A stretch of 64,000 bases of DNA from Oceanobacillus limi (GTDB lineage Bacteria > Bacillota > Bacilli > Bacillales > Amphibacillaceae). Position numbers and translations under genes: made by a program. The notes beneath the pieces are model-generated. The model did no database searches, had not been told where the DNA came from, and worked only from the letters and a program-made list of their open reading frames with translations. Every line of letters begins with the position of its first letter. The first letter of the stretch is position 1. Below, in pieces: positions 17,765 to 26,525 of the stretch. Location of the stretch: assembly GCF_900111445.1 (NCBI RefSeq), contig NZ_FOHE01000007.1, forward strand, positions 1 through 64,000, written 5' to 3'.

Positions 17765-19123
17765 CTAATGATGAGTTGGTATTTTAACAGAAAAGGTTGA
17801 TCCAGTTCCTTCCTCACTTTCAACTTCAATTTTGAAACCGTGGATATTCAATATTTTCTTTACGATGGATAGGCCTAAGCCATTTCCTTCTACGGATCGA
17901 TTTCTTGATTGATCTACTTTGTAAAATCTACTAAATAGTTCTGGAATAGCTCTCTTCGGAATCCCAATGCCATCATCTTTGACGTTTACGCTTATTTCTT
18001 CACTGGTAATGCTAATCAACAAATGAATCGTTCCATCAGCATTTGTATACCGGATTGCATTGGTAATTAGATTTAGCCAAACCTGTTCCATTAAATCGGC
18101 ATCAGCAAATATTTCAACCGGTTCAACATCTAACATGATATTCAGACCTTTTTTCTTCCATTGTGGTTCTGTAGTAAGTACTGCGTTCCGTAACTGTTCA
18201 TCTAAACGATAGGAAGTTGGGTTGTACGGGTGGTGTTCGGAATCAAGCGAGGCAATCCGCAACAGATTGTCACTAAGTCTAGATAACCTCTCTATCTCTT
18301 GATAGATAATATCCAGATACTCTTTTTGATTCTCTACAGGTATAACATCATCCCTTAATGCTTTGGTAAACCCTTTTATCGAGGTTAATGGCGATTGGAT
18401 TTCGTGTGATACATTACTTACAAAATCATCACGCATTTGGTCTATTTTCTCTAATTCGGATGCCATGTGATTAAAGCTAGTTATAAGCTCTCCAACTTCA
18501 TCCTGATTTCGATTTCGCTTCTTTTCTACTCGTACGGCAAAATCTCCAGTCGCAACTTTTTTCGCAGCAACCGTTAGTTTACGAATCGGTTGTACTAAAT
18601 AACGTGATGCAAGTAATATTAGGATACTCCCTACTAGAAGCACCAATAGTAACGAAATAAAAATTCCATGCTGTAAATCATCAAATTCATCCTTATAGTT
18701 AATCTGAATAAACATTGCTTGATTTGTGTCGTCAATATCTATCGGAATGCCAACAATACGAATCGGCTCCCTACCATGTTTTAAAATACGTGGTTGCTGT
18801 TTCGTTTGATTTAATATACGTTGAATTTCTTTTTCAGGAATACCCGTGGGCGCATGTTGTGACGCATAAAACACGGACGTACCATCCGTTATCAACACAT
18901 CAAAATCTGTATTATCGAAGGTATCCATTAATTCCGGGATTTTTTCCGTACCTGCAATTTCTACAATGTCTGCAAATCCAGATGTTATTTTTGTTATTTC
19001 TTCTTTAAATACATCCTCTTGCTGAAAGGAATACGGCGTAATGAAGTAGGAAACAACGATACTAATAAGAACGACACTAATAAAAATACCAACAATTTTT
19101 AAGTATAAGCTTTTTTTGATCAA
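17765..19123 (-). CDS. Two-component sensor histidine kinase
   Basis: This encodes 452 residues. TM1 is at about 8-28, an extracellular sensor of ~125 residues follows, then TM2 at about 155-177 and HAMP at 178-232. The HisKA box VSHEIQSPLTSIKGF carries the phospho-acceptor His near residue 244, and HATPase boxes follow (N box ITNAIRYTNADGTIH, G boxes DDGIGIP and GNGLGLSIVKKIL). The VSNVSHEIQSPLTSI form recalls HssS-type kinases, but no hrtAB transporter is adjacent, so I leave it unnamed. It overlaps the response regulator by four bases, so translation is coupled. The stimulus is unknown. Confidence 0.92.
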   Translation of the reverse strand: MIKKSLYLKIVGIFISVVLISIVVSYFITPYSFQQEDVFKEEITKITSGFADIVEIAGTEKIPELMDTFDNTDFDVLITDGTSVFYASQHAPTGIPEKEIQRILNQTKQQPRILKHGREPIRIVGIPIDIDDTNQAMFIQINYKDEFDDLQHGIFISLLLVLLVGSILILLASRYLVQPIRKLTVAAKKVATGDFAVRVEKKRNRNQDEVGELITSFNHMASELEKIDQMRDDFVSNVSHEIQSPLTSIKGFTKALRDDVIPVENQKEYLDIIYQEIERLSRLSDNLLRIASLDSEHHPYNPTSYRLDEQLRNAVLTTEPQWKKKGLNIMLDVEPVEIFADADLMEQVWLNLITNAIRYTNADGTIHLLISITSEEISVNVKDDGIGIPKRAIPELFSRFYKVDQSRNRSVEGNGLGLSIVKKILNIHGFKIEVESEEGTGSTFSVKIPTHH

Positions 19124-19791
19124 TCCATTACCTCCAAGCGATAGCCTAAACCTCTTACTGTTGTAATAGACAATTCAGAAATAGATCCAAGTTGTTCTCG
19201 TAAACGTTTGATATGAACGTCTACTGTCCGTTCATCCCCTTCATAATCGTAACCCCAAATTTTCTCAATAAGCTGATTACGGGTAAATATTTTCCCAGGG
19301 GTATTCGCTAACGTAAATAATAGTTCACATTCTTTCTTTTTTAAATGGATCTCATGTTCCTTCGATTCTACAAGTAACCTATCTAGATCGATGGTGATTG
19401 AACCAATCTTTAGAGTTGAGTCCGACTGAATATGGTATCTTTTGAGCAATGCCTCAACACGTAGAGTAAGCTCTACCGGATCAAACGGTTTTACGACATA
19501 ATCGTCCGTACCCGCTCGAAACCCTTTTACTTTGTCTTGGGACTCCCCTTTTGCAGTAACCATAAGAATAGGTATATCTAAAAAAGAACGAATATCCTCT
19601 GTTAACTCGTAGCCATCAATATTTGGCATCATCACATCAACTATGGCAAGATCAACATGTTCTTTTTCAAGTAAATCCAATGCTGCTTTCCCATCCTCTG
19701 CTTCCAAAACATGATAATTACTATTTTCTAAATATAACCGGATTAACTTTCGAATATGTGCATCATCATCTACGACAAGTATGGTATTCAT
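19120..19791 (-). CDS. OmpR-family response regulator
   Basis: This encodes 223 residues. The receiver domain (1-115) has the acidic pair near residues 8-10 (VVDDDAH), the phospho-acceptor Asp in AIVDVMMPN (about residue 52) and Lys in VVKPFDP (about 102). An OmpR/PhoB winged helix fills 125-223 (KKKECELLFTLANTPGKIF, TVDVHIKRLREQL, TTVRGLGYRLE). It is first in the operon with the histidine kinase, starting at ATG 19791. Targets are unknown; the divergent CAP-domain lipoprotein gene at 19949 is a natural candidate because the two share an intergenic region. Confidence 0.93.
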   Translation of the reverse strand: MNTILVVDDDAHIRKLIRLYLENSNYHVLEAEDGKAALDLLEKEHVDLAIVDVMMPNIDGYELTEDIRSFLDIPILMVTAKGESQDKVKGFRAGTDDYVVKPFDPVELTLRVEALLKRYHIQSDSTLKIGSITIDLDRLLVESKEHEIHLKKKECELLFTLANTPGKIFTRNQLIEKIWGYDYEGDERTVDVHIKRLREQLGSISELSITTVRGLGYRLEVMD

Positions 19792-19948
19792 TTGGTTCCC
19801 CCTAGCCTAAAATGGTTTGTTTTTAGTTTATCATTTCCCTAATGTGCTTGCCTTTTTGATGTTTTTTAATTTTGTATTAATCCGATAAATAATTTTTCCA
19901 AAAAAAGTGAAACTAAGTTAAAACATCTTAGAAAAGGAGCAATTGAAA

Positions 19949-20728
19949 ATGCAACTTAAAAAATTTGTTTTACCTGTTATGTTCATTATGTTTGTCGTAT
20001 TAGTAGCATGTACAAACGATGATGCTACCAACGATCGTAACAACGGTGATAATGGTAGGATTTCAAGCATCAGCACCAATTCACCTAATGAGGATTATGC
20101 ACAAACCCAAAGACCTGATGGTTCTGGACAAGGATACGGCAATAATTTCAGCCCTATAGGAGCAAATACTGGTGATGCGGGGAATAACGAAAGACAAGCA
20201 CCACAACAACCTAATCGCCAATATCCACCGATCCCGCAGCAACCACAGGAACAGGATCAAGATCAACAACAGCAACAAACACCACAACAAGATCAACAAC
20301 CACAGCAACAAGAACCAGAAACAAATAGACCTAGCACACAAGGGCAAGGTTTAAATGATTTTGAGCAAGCTGTTGTCGAACTGACAAATGAAGAAAGAAG
20401 AAGTGCCGGATTAAATGAATTAGAGGTAGACGCCACATTAAGTGAAACAGCGCGAGCGAAGTCCGAAGACATGCAGGCAAACGACTATTTTTCACATAAT
20501 AGCCCAACATATGGTTCGCCATTTGATATGATGTCTCAGTTTGGAGTTTCCTACCGATCCGCTGCAGAAAACATCGCTGCAGGGCAACAATCGCCAGAAG
20601 CAGTCGTTCAAGCATGGATGAATAGTGAAGGACATCGTGAAAACATTTTAAATGGTGGATTCACCCATATTGGAGTTGGCTTTGAGGACCAAGGAAACAA
20701 TTGGACACAGATGTTTATTCGAAAATAG
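19949..20728 (+). CDS. CAP/SCP-domain lipoprotein with Gln-rich linker (YkwD-like)
   Basis: This encodes 259 residues. A lipoprotein signal ends at the lipobox LVAC (Cys about 21). A long disordered linker of Asn, Gln, Pro and Asp (about 24-130, with PQQPQEQDQDQQQQQTPQQ) precedes a C-terminal CAP domain (about 138-259). That domain shows ELTNEERRSAGLNELEVD, YFSHNSPTYGSPFDMM, SAAENIAAGQQSPEA and GHRENILNGGFTHIGVGF. The CAP signature His and Glu residues are kept. I start at ATG 19949, nine bases after GGAG. Family members such as YkwD are surface proteins of uncertain biochemical role. It is divergent from the two-component system. Confidence 0.93.
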   Translation: MQLKKFVLPVMFIMFVVLVACTNDDATNDRNNGDNGRISSISTNSPNEDYAQTQRPDGSGQGYGNNFSPIGANTGDAGNNERQAPQQPNRQYPPIPQQPQEQDQDQQQQQTPQQDQQPQQQEPETNRPSTQGQGLNDFEQAVVELTNEERRSAGLNELEVDATLSETARAKSEDMQANDYFSHNSPTYGSPFDMMSQFGVSYRSAAENIAAGQQSPEAVVQAWMNSEGHRENILNGGFTHIGVGFEDQGNNWTQMFIRK

Positions 20729-20766
20729 TAATGAATAGCTGAGGATAAAAAGTGTATAGTCAAAAT

Positions 20767-20820
20767 AACCGAGTGGTTCAAAATTCTTCTATTACCAGAT
20801 TTTGAATTCATTCGGTTTTT
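20767..20820. terminator. Terminator after the CAP lipoprotein gene
   Basis: AACCGA plus TTCAAAAT pairs with ATTTTGAA plus TCGGTT, giving an interrupted stem followed by T5. It is 38 bases after the stop codon. Confidence 0.6.
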
Positions 20821-20921
20821 CTATTGTACTGTTTTTGCAATTTGTTGTTGTCGATTTTTACATAAAATGCGACGTAACATTTTGTTTCGACTTTCCATTA
20901 CTAATGGATGTAGCTTTAGAA

Positions 20922-21110
20922 TACCGCTACGGCAGAATGCTTCGCTTTCCGCGGGCACGGCCTCAGCCAGGGTACTACTTGAATATGCTTCTTTGTTCCC
21001 TTGCGCCGAGGAATTTGCTTCGAAGAGTTACTAGTAGACGTAGGCGCATCTGTACGGGGTCTTCGGACACGTGCTGTTCCCGCAGGATAAGGAATGCTTC
21101 GGCAGCTCCA
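20922..21110. repeat. GC-rich imperfect inverted repeat
   Basis: The stretch is far richer in GC than its surroundings. It contains CTTTCCGCGGGCACGGCCTC on one side and GGACACGTGCTGTTCCCGCA on the other, which can form a long imperfect hairpin. I see no plausible gene on either strand. From memory, similar CTTTCCGCGGGCACGG blocks occur many times in Bacillaceae genomes. It lies between the CAP gene terminator and the IS110 remnant; the rest of the 20729-21256 gap shows nothing else. Confidence 0.55.
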
Positions 21111-21256
21111 TCGCACGCAGAAAATTGGTTTGTATTTTCAAGGAGTTATAATGAACGAAACTAGCCCCTTATCGTAACAACGTGGATTAATTTGGTAATA
21201 CTGCTTACTATTGAGAAATACCAAATCAGAGCCATAATACGAAAGGAGCTAATATT

Positions 21257-21409
21257 ATGAATGATACCACAAAATATGTAGGTTTAGACGTATCAAAAGA
21301 CAAAATTGCAGTAGCGGTTGCCGATGAGGGACCATTTAGCTATGAGCTTGGCACCCTTACTAGAAAAGTCTGCATTAATCGATTTAATCGTAAAAGAAAA
21401 ATAACTTGA
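21257..21409 (+). mobile_element. IS110-family transposase remnant, internally deleted
   Basis: The ATG at 21257 follows AAAGGAG and opens MNDTTKYVGLDVSKDKIAVA, the N-terminal DEDD-domain start of IS110-type transposases (GLDVSK). After about 35 codons the frame runs into unrelated sequence. A second frame then reads LLEKSALIDLIVKEK and stops at 21402-21404, which looks like the transposase C-terminus. An internal deletion of nearly the whole gene appears to have joined the two ends. The AT-rich leader from about 21165 probably belongs to the element. It cannot be active. Confidence 0.7.
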
Positions 21410-21448
21410 AGTCCCAAAATTTATTTTACTAATTTTGGGACTTTTTTT
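21410..21448. terminator. Terminator at the end of the IS110 remnant
   Basis: AGTCCCAAAAT pairs with ATTTTGGGACT and a T7 run follows. It insulates the sigma-factor operon from upstream reading. Confidence 0.8.
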
Positions 21449-21510
21449 GTGCTTGTTCGTCTTTAATAATACAATCGATTGTAAGAGGATTATTCAAATG
21501 AGGTGGAGAT

Positions 21511-22059
21511 ATGAACGAAATGCTCGAATCCGCTACTTCCATCCACTCCTTAAATAGAGAGGATGCCATCGAATGGATCATGGAAGAATACGGAGAAGGT
21601 CTGAAACGCTTTATCTTTTTCTATGTTAAAAACCGTGCGCAGACTGATGATTTATTTCAAGAAGTACTTCTCACTGTCTACCAAAAGTTGGATACATATG
21701 AAGAGCGTGCTTCACTTAAAAACTGGTTATACCGGGTTACCGCAAATAGATGCAAAGATTATCTACGGTCTCCGATCCATAGACTGATCACTTGGAAGGA
21801 TCAAATGAAGGAAAAAGCCGACGATAGTACACCAGAGCAAGCATACCTATTGGACGAACAAAAGCATACTGTCATTGAAGCGATTATAGAACTGCCAATT
21901 AAATATAGGGAAGTACTCATTTTGCAATACTATAAAGAATTTAGCATCCAAGAGATTAGTGATTTATTACATGTGAATCCCTCAACTGTCAAAACAAGAA
22001 TTAAACGGGCAAAGGAAAAATTAAAATCAACCTTAAAGGAGGAATTTCTCCATGAGTAA
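21511..22059 (+). CDS. ECF RNA polymerase sigma factor
   Basis: This encodes 182 residues with sigma region 2 (about 25-90, NRAQTDDLFQEVLLTVYQKL and NWLYRVTANRCKDYLRSP) and region 4 (about 125-178, LPIKYREVLILQYYKEFSIQ, EISDLLHVNPSTVKTRIKRA). The start is ATG 21511 after GAGGTGGAG. It overlaps the next gene by eight bases, the standard sigma/regulator arrangement, so the partner is probably a membrane anti-sigma. It is the first of three ECF pairs within 16 kb; the second (28830) has a paralogous partner. The signal is unknown. Confidence 0.92.
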   Translation: MNEMLESATSIHSLNREDAIEWIMEEYGEGLKRFIFFYVKNRAQTDDLFQEVLLTVYQKLDTYEERASLKNWLYRVTANRCKDYLRSPIHRLITWKDQMKEKADDSTPEQAYLLDEQKHTVIEAIIELPIKYREVLILQYYKEFSIQEISDLLHVNPSTVKTRIKRAKEKLKSTLKEEFLHE

Positions 22060-23584
22060 ATTATCAAAAAAAGACTTTGATAACTACCTTGGAAAGGATG
22101 CTTATTATTCCAATCAAGATAAAGAACGTTTTTATAATACTTTACATCAACCTACTGGATATAAAAAACATTGGTTTCCACAGTTGTTAACTGCCGCCTT
22201 TTTAATTGGCATATTAATAGTCGGCGTGCAATTTTTAAAAGATGATATTCCATCGCTATCAACCACAAGTAACCCTAATGGACCCGGTTATGACTTGGGA
22301 GAAGGGATATTATCTGTCCATTCACAAGATGAAGTGGACTCATTCTATCAAGAAAAAGTTCCTGGATTAAAACAGGCGGAGGAATTAGGTCTTCTAACTA
22401 CTATTGACGACACCATATCATTAACGAACGATTCCAGTCTTCACATTGAAAAAATATGGTACCACTCTTTGGGCATGGAGATATTTTATAGCATAGATTT
22501 ACCAGATGCAGATTTATCAAACAAAAAGCTAACAGCACCGGGTATTACGGATTTATGGATAAATGGAGATAGTGATGAAAATATTCCTAAACAATATGTA
22601 AGTATTACCGAAGATAGCCTATACCCAAGAGAAGGCGTCATTTATAACGGTCGTTTCTATCACCATATACGGACAAACAAAATATTAGGAAGTGGAGACC
22701 GGCAGTTAAACAAGATTGAGCAATCCGTTCAAACAAATTTAACCATTTATCTATTTGATGAAGAAATTACCTTAAACAATATAGAAATCCCAATTTACTA
22801 TGACAAAGAAAATGATGAGCCAACAATCACAACTAGACTAAGTGAGGGAATCAAGGATGACCTAGTCTCCATAAAATTTAACCGAATGGATATTGGTATC
22901 AACTACAATCATATTTACGGGAATATTAATATCCCCGATAAATATAAACTAAATCGAATAACCGGTTCATATCTCAATGAAAAAGATAACCAATACCAGC
23001 AAATTCACGGAATACCGAATGAATTCGAACCTGATTCTTTCCGCCTTTCTATACCCGCTTTTGAAACAGTACCAGAAGAGCTAGAACTACGTTTGGGAAG
23101 TGTAGTACTTTCGGGAAATGAATCATTCGAATTTTCTTTAGACGTATCAGATTATCAAGATAACCTTTCGAAAACTACAAGCAAAAGATACGGGTATACA
23201 GAACCAAGAAAAGTTGGACAAATTCAAGATACAGCTATTTATTTAGAAAGCGCACTATATGATCATCGTGGGATCTTTTTAACACTAAGATATGATCCCT
23301 TAAACGAAAACCAAGAGTTATCCCTTTATGCTGATAAACCATCAACACCCAAAATTGACACAAATACATTGGATATGGATCAGCCCTTATTATTTACTGG
23401 AACGAATGAAAAAGGAGAAGAAGCTAAATTTGGAGAACGCGGTAAGAATAATGATAATAGTTTCTACATCCTCCTAAAGAAAGATTATGTAATGAATTCG
23501 GAAACAATAAATATTAAAGTAGATAACGTACTATATGAGAACAAGATTGATCAATCTTTATTACTTCGAATGCCATCCATGTAA
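22052..23584 (+). CDS. Membrane regulator of the ECF sigma factor (putative anti-sigma)
   Basis: This encodes 510 residues: a ~45-residue cytoplasmic N-terminus (YYSNQDKERFYNTLHQPTGY), one membrane helix (about 48-66, FPQLLTAAFLIGILIVGVQF) and a ~440-residue extracellular part of beta-rich domains. The layout matches DUF4179-type proteins encoded with ECF sigma factors. The gene at 29335 is a clear paralogue: both share the pattern LHQP, KKHW, QLLTAA/QTLTAA, IGILIVGVQ and PGLKQAEELG/PGLRIAEELN. It overlaps the sigma gene by eight bases. By analogy it sequesters the sigma factor until an envelope signal is sensed; this is inference. Confidence 0.8.
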   Translation: MSKLSKKDFDNYLGKDAYYSNQDKERFYNTLHQPTGYKKHWFPQLLTAAFLIGILIVGVQFLKDDIPSLSTTSNPNGPGYDLGEGILSVHSQDEVDSFYQEKVPGLKQAEELGLLTTIDDTISLTNDSSLHIEKIWYHSLGMEIFYSIDLPDADLSNKKLTAPGITDLWINGDSDENIPKQYVSITEDSLYPREGVIYNGRFYHHIRTNKILGSGDRQLNKIEQSVQTNLTIYLFDEEITLNNIEIPIYYDKENDEPTITTRLSEGIKDDLVSIKFNRMDIGINYNHIYGNINIPDKYKLNRITGSYLNEKDNQYQQIHGIPNEFEPDSFRLSIPAFETVPEELELRLGSVVLSGNESFEFSLDVSDYQDNLSKTTSKRYGYTEPRKVGQIQDTAIYLESALYDHRGIFLTLRYDPLNENQELSLYADKPSTPKIDTNTLDMDQPLLFTGTNEKGEEAKFGERGKNNDNSFYILLKKDYVMNSETINIKVDNVLYENKIDQSLLLRMPSM

Positions 23585-23662
23585 CACCTAAGAAGTTGAG
23601 TGTAGAAACTTGCTTATCAAGTATTGTTATTCTTTTTGATATAACTATCTTGCATTAATAAA

Positions 23663-23697
23663 TCCCTACCTCAATTAAGAGGTAGGGACCTTTTTCT
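23663..23697. terminator. Terminator of the first ECF operon
   Basis: A perfect 10-bp stem TCCCTACCTC / GAGGTAGGGA is followed by CCTTTTTCTT. Confidence 0.8.
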
Positions 23698-23731
23698 TAG
23701 ATACATTTATTTTTTATCCTTCATTGTATCA

Positions 23732-24463
23732 CTACTTCGCATTCCGATACTTAGCAAACATGATCTCACCATAATATTGCTCGTACCCGGCTAATCCTAA
23801 TTCTTTCGCTGCTTCAAGTTCCGCTTCTCTATCATAAGGAACTCGAACAAATTGAATGGAGTTGGTTTCAAATGTAGCATCTAAAATAGCATAGGAAGCA
23901 GTTGTTAAATCAAGGGAATTCCCGACACTTCCAACATTACAAAGTGTCCCAATTTCATATGTTCGTAATAGGGTTGTATGAATATCCCCATAAAAAACAA
24001 TGTCTGGCTTCGGATCACTATCAGTCGTATGCGTTGCTTCACTATTTTCAAACATAGATAAACACTTTTCCACCGGGTGGTATTCTGGTGCAATTCGTTC
24101 AAATTCACTTCTTGGGGAAGCGTGGATGCAACGTACAAGCTGTCCATTCACCTCCATATCAATATGGAAAGGTAAAGAAGCAAGATAGTTGTTATCCTCT
24201 TTTGTCAGACGATCCTGAAACCAATGAATAAATTCATTGTCCGTTTCTTCTCGGATAAACACATCCCAATTCCCACGAATAACCTTCTCGCAGTGCTCTT
24301 GAATTAACTGAATACATTCAGATCCCCTAGGGCCTTTTCCTACTAAATCACCTAAACAAAAAATTCGGTTAACCCCACGTTTATGTATATCATTTAATAC
24401 GGCCTTTAGCGCTGTTAAATTACCATGTATATCTGAAATAAGTGCAACCTTGGTCATACTCAA
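23732..24463 (-). CDS. Calcineurin-like metallophosphoesterase
   Basis: This encodes 243 residues with the metallophosphoesterase motifs in order: DIHGN (about 10-14), GDLVGKGP (about 38-45), GNWD (about 69-72) and GDIH (about 159-162). These build a two-metal phosphoesterase site. The size and layout fit the YfcE/YmdB-like group of soluble bacterial phosphoesterases, which act on varied phosphodiesters; no substrate can be named. It starts at ATG 24463 (an internal ATG two codons on is also possible). It is a single gene, convergent with the ECF operon. Confidence 0.9.
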   Translation of the reverse strand: MSMTKVALISDIHGNLTALKAVLNDIHKRGVNRIFCLGDLVGKGPRGSECIQLIQEHCEKVIRGNWDVFIREETDNEFIHWFQDRLTKEDNNYLASLPFHIDMEVNGQLVRCIHASPRSEFERIAPEYHPVEKCLSMFENSEATHTTDSDPKPDIVFYGDIHTTLLRTYEIGTLCNVGSVGNSLDLTTASYAILDATFETNSIQFVRVPYDREAELEAAKELGLAGYEQYYGEIMFAKYRNAK

Positions 24464-24636
24464 TCCCCCTATTTGTTTGTAGTATATATCCTACCAAAAA
24501 AATTATAAAAGTTATACAATTATGAAAATATTCTTTCGAAAAGGAGCGGAACATAAAAATACAACCTAGTACTTATTAAATTTTTCGAAAATTCATGGTA
24601 AAATCAACTTAGCTGTAGGAAGAGAGGGGAATTCTT

Positions 24637-24870
24637 GTGAAAAAGGAGCTAAAAATACACGTTTTCATCTCGATCATCGTTTTATTATTCTTTTGTACGT
24701 TATCAATTTTTACTGGCAATGGGGATTTTTATGGTGGAGCCTGTTTATGGTGTTTATGGTTAACATCATTACCTATTTCAATATTAGAGGGAAAAAAAGT
24801 AGTAAATACAGGGAGGACTTTTTATGAGGAATGTTCGGAGTGCGGAAAAATTCTTATTAATTGGTTATAG
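24637..24870 (+). CDS. Small membrane protein, 77 aa
   Basis: The GTG start at 24637 (AGAGGGG upstream) opens KKELKIHVFISIIVLLFFCT, a membrane helix. A second hydrophobic stretch follows (about 35-50, CLWCLWLTSLPISILEG). Five cysteines are present, two in CSECGKILIN near the C-terminus. The 3' end overlaps the next gene by 47 bases in another frame, and the ribosome binding site of the next gene lies inside it, suggesting coupling. The last ~20 residues may therefore be less conserved. No family recognised. Confidence 0.55.
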   Translation: MKKELKIHVFISIIVLLFFCTLSIFTGNGDFYGGACLWCLWLTSLPISILEGKKVVNTGRTFYEECSECGKILINWL

Positions 24871-25336
24871 CATCGTACTTTTATTTATGCTTTTACATGA
24901 TTGGGTACCACTTGGTCCCTTAAATGATGTAGAAGCAATAAAGGCAGCTAAGTCATCTGGCGAGTTAGTGACAACAACTTTAATCGGGGTAATACAAATT
25001 GTTTTGTTAATGACAATAATACTTATTTATATTGGTAGAAAATACCCTCTATGGATAAAACTCTGGTTAATGATTCACCCTTCTTGCATCTTCATTGGTG
25101 CTATCCTATCTTGGTGGGTACCTTATCTGTTTGGAATTGGGGCAGAAGTAAAGGTTGCAGACTATACGCTGATGTTTAGCAACACCCACTCCTTTCTACC
25201 AGTAATGAACGGGATTGTTCCAAATACGATTCACCTAATATTTCATCTGTCACTATTTCTTTGTATCTGCATAACAATCTATTTAAATATGACACAGAAT
25301 AAGATAAAGAAAATTCAAAGGGATTCCATTGCTTAA
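24824..25336 (+). CDS. Four-helix membrane protein, 170 aa
   Basis: This encodes 170 residues with about four membrane helices (12-29, 50-72, 80-105, 135-158). Start ATG 24824 with GGGAGG seven bases upstream. The extracellular loop after helix 1 reads HDWVPLGPLNDVEAIKAAKS, which is well defined but not familiar to me. A conserved-looking HPSCIFIGAILSWWVPYLFG block carries helix 3. It is the second gene of a small membrane-protein operon after the 77-aa gene. No function can be assigned. Confidence 0.7.
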   Translation: MRNVRSAEKFLLIGYSIVLLFMLLHDWVPLGPLNDVEAIKAAKSSGELVTTTLIGVIQIVLLMTIILIYIGRKYPLWIKLWLMIHPSCIFIGAILSWWVPYLFGIGAEVKVADYTLMFSNTHSFLPVMNGIVPNTIHLIFHLSLFLCICITIYLNMTQNKIKKIQRDSIA

Positions 25337-25414
25337 GACGTGCTTTTACATATATTTCATAAAAAAGTAAATAATATCTCCTTATGAGGTTGTTTATTAG
25401 GAGGATTATGATTA

Positions 25415-26434
25415 ATGGAGGAAAAAAGAATTCACCTTACTTCTGGTGAAATAAGTTCGCTATGGACTTCCTGTATGAATGATAGCCTGTCAAAATGCAT
25501 ATTAAGTTTTATGCTAAAACATATTGAAGATCCTGAAATAAAATCAATTGTTCACCTAGCCTACGACTTTTCGTCTTCACATGTTGATAAACTAACTACG
25601 ATCTTTAAAAAAGAAAACTTCGCACAACCAAATGCTTTTTCCGATGAAGATGTAAATACCGAAGCGCCTTGGCTCTTTACCGACCTTTTCTGTTTATCTT
25701 ATGTTAATCATATGGCTACCGTTGGCATGGTAGTAAATAGTGGATTTCTTAGTATGAGTACTCGTATGGACATAAGGGAATACTTCACTAAGTGCTTGAC
25801 TGATGCTACAAACCTTTATAACGAGGCAACCAAAATCGCTGTTGAAAAAGGGGTCAATTCAAGACATCCATATATTGAGGTTCCAAGTGAAACAGATTTT
25901 ATCAATAGTAAAGACTATTTAAGTGGGCTAAACCCTTTTAACGAAAAACGACCACTTAATTCTGTTGAAATTTCCCACCTTTATTTTAATACAATGACAA
26001 ACTCCATTGGCATAAAATTATCATTAGCCTTCGCACAAACCTCTCCAACCGTTGAAGTACAGGAGTATTTAGTTCGTCTTAAAGAAGTTGCTAAGAAACA
26101 CACAAAACTCTTTTCTAATACCCTCCTAAAAGATGATATAGAAACACCTAAACTGCCTGATGTGGGAGTAAGTAGTTCCACGACACAAACCTTTTCTGAT
26201 AAATTAATAATGTTCCATATGTCTCTTTTGATGACATCTGGAATAGGTAATTATGCAACTGCTGCAGCTGTTAGTCAGCGCCTTGACTTAGCTGTTAATT
26301 ATGAGCGATTGTCGATCGAAGTAGCAAGACTAGCAAAAACTGGAGCAGATATCATGATTAAGCACAACTGGTTGGAGCAACCACCAGGAACAAAGGACCG
26401 AGATAAATTAATAAGAAAAAAACACAATCCGTAG
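25415..26434 (+). CDS. DUF3231 family protein
   Basis: This encodes 339 residues, all-helical, built from two related halves of about 165 residues. Each half starts with a similar motif (ITLTSGEISSLW-like at residue 7 and RPLNSVEISHLYFN at about 180) and each contains a GNYATAAAVSQR-type small-residue helix. This is the DUF3231 family, distantly ferritin-like, common in spore-formers and of unknown function. Start ATG 25415 after AGGAGG. A second copy of the family is at 27488 on the other strand, with the MscS gene between them. Confidence 0.88.
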   Translation: MEEKRIHLTSGEISSLWTSCMNDSLSKCILSFMLKHIEDPEIKSIVHLAYDFSSSHVDKLTTIFKKENFAQPNAFSDEDVNTEAPWLFTDLFCLSYVNHMATVGMVVNSGFLSMSTRMDIREYFTKCLTDATNLYNEATKIAVEKGVNSRHPYIEVPSETDFINSKDYLSGLNPFNEKRPLNSVEISHLYFNTMTNSIGIKLSLAFAQTSPTVEVQEYLVRLKEVAKKHTKLFSNTLLKDDIETPKLPDVGVSSSTTQTFSDKLIMFHMSLLMTSGIGNYATAAAVSQRLDLAVNYERLSIEVARLAKTGADIMIKHNWLEQPPGTKDRDKLIRKKHNP

Positions 26435-26456
26435 CTCAAAGTAATCCATAAAAGAA

Positions 26457-26495
26457 AACCGGCATGAAGTTTATAATCATCATGCCGGTTCCTTT
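26457..26495. terminator. Terminator between DUF3231 and MscS genes
   Basis: AACCGGCATGA pairs with TCATGCCGGTT, a perfect 11-bp stem followed by CCTTTT, between convergent genes. Confidence 0.8.
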
Positions 26496-26525
26496 TACGG
26501 AAAGAAATTTAACTCATCCATATAT

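Noticed and set aside
20081-20354. Long open frames on both strands inside the CAP lipoprotein gene
   Set aside because: They mirror the Gln/Pro-rich repeats of the linker and are shadows.
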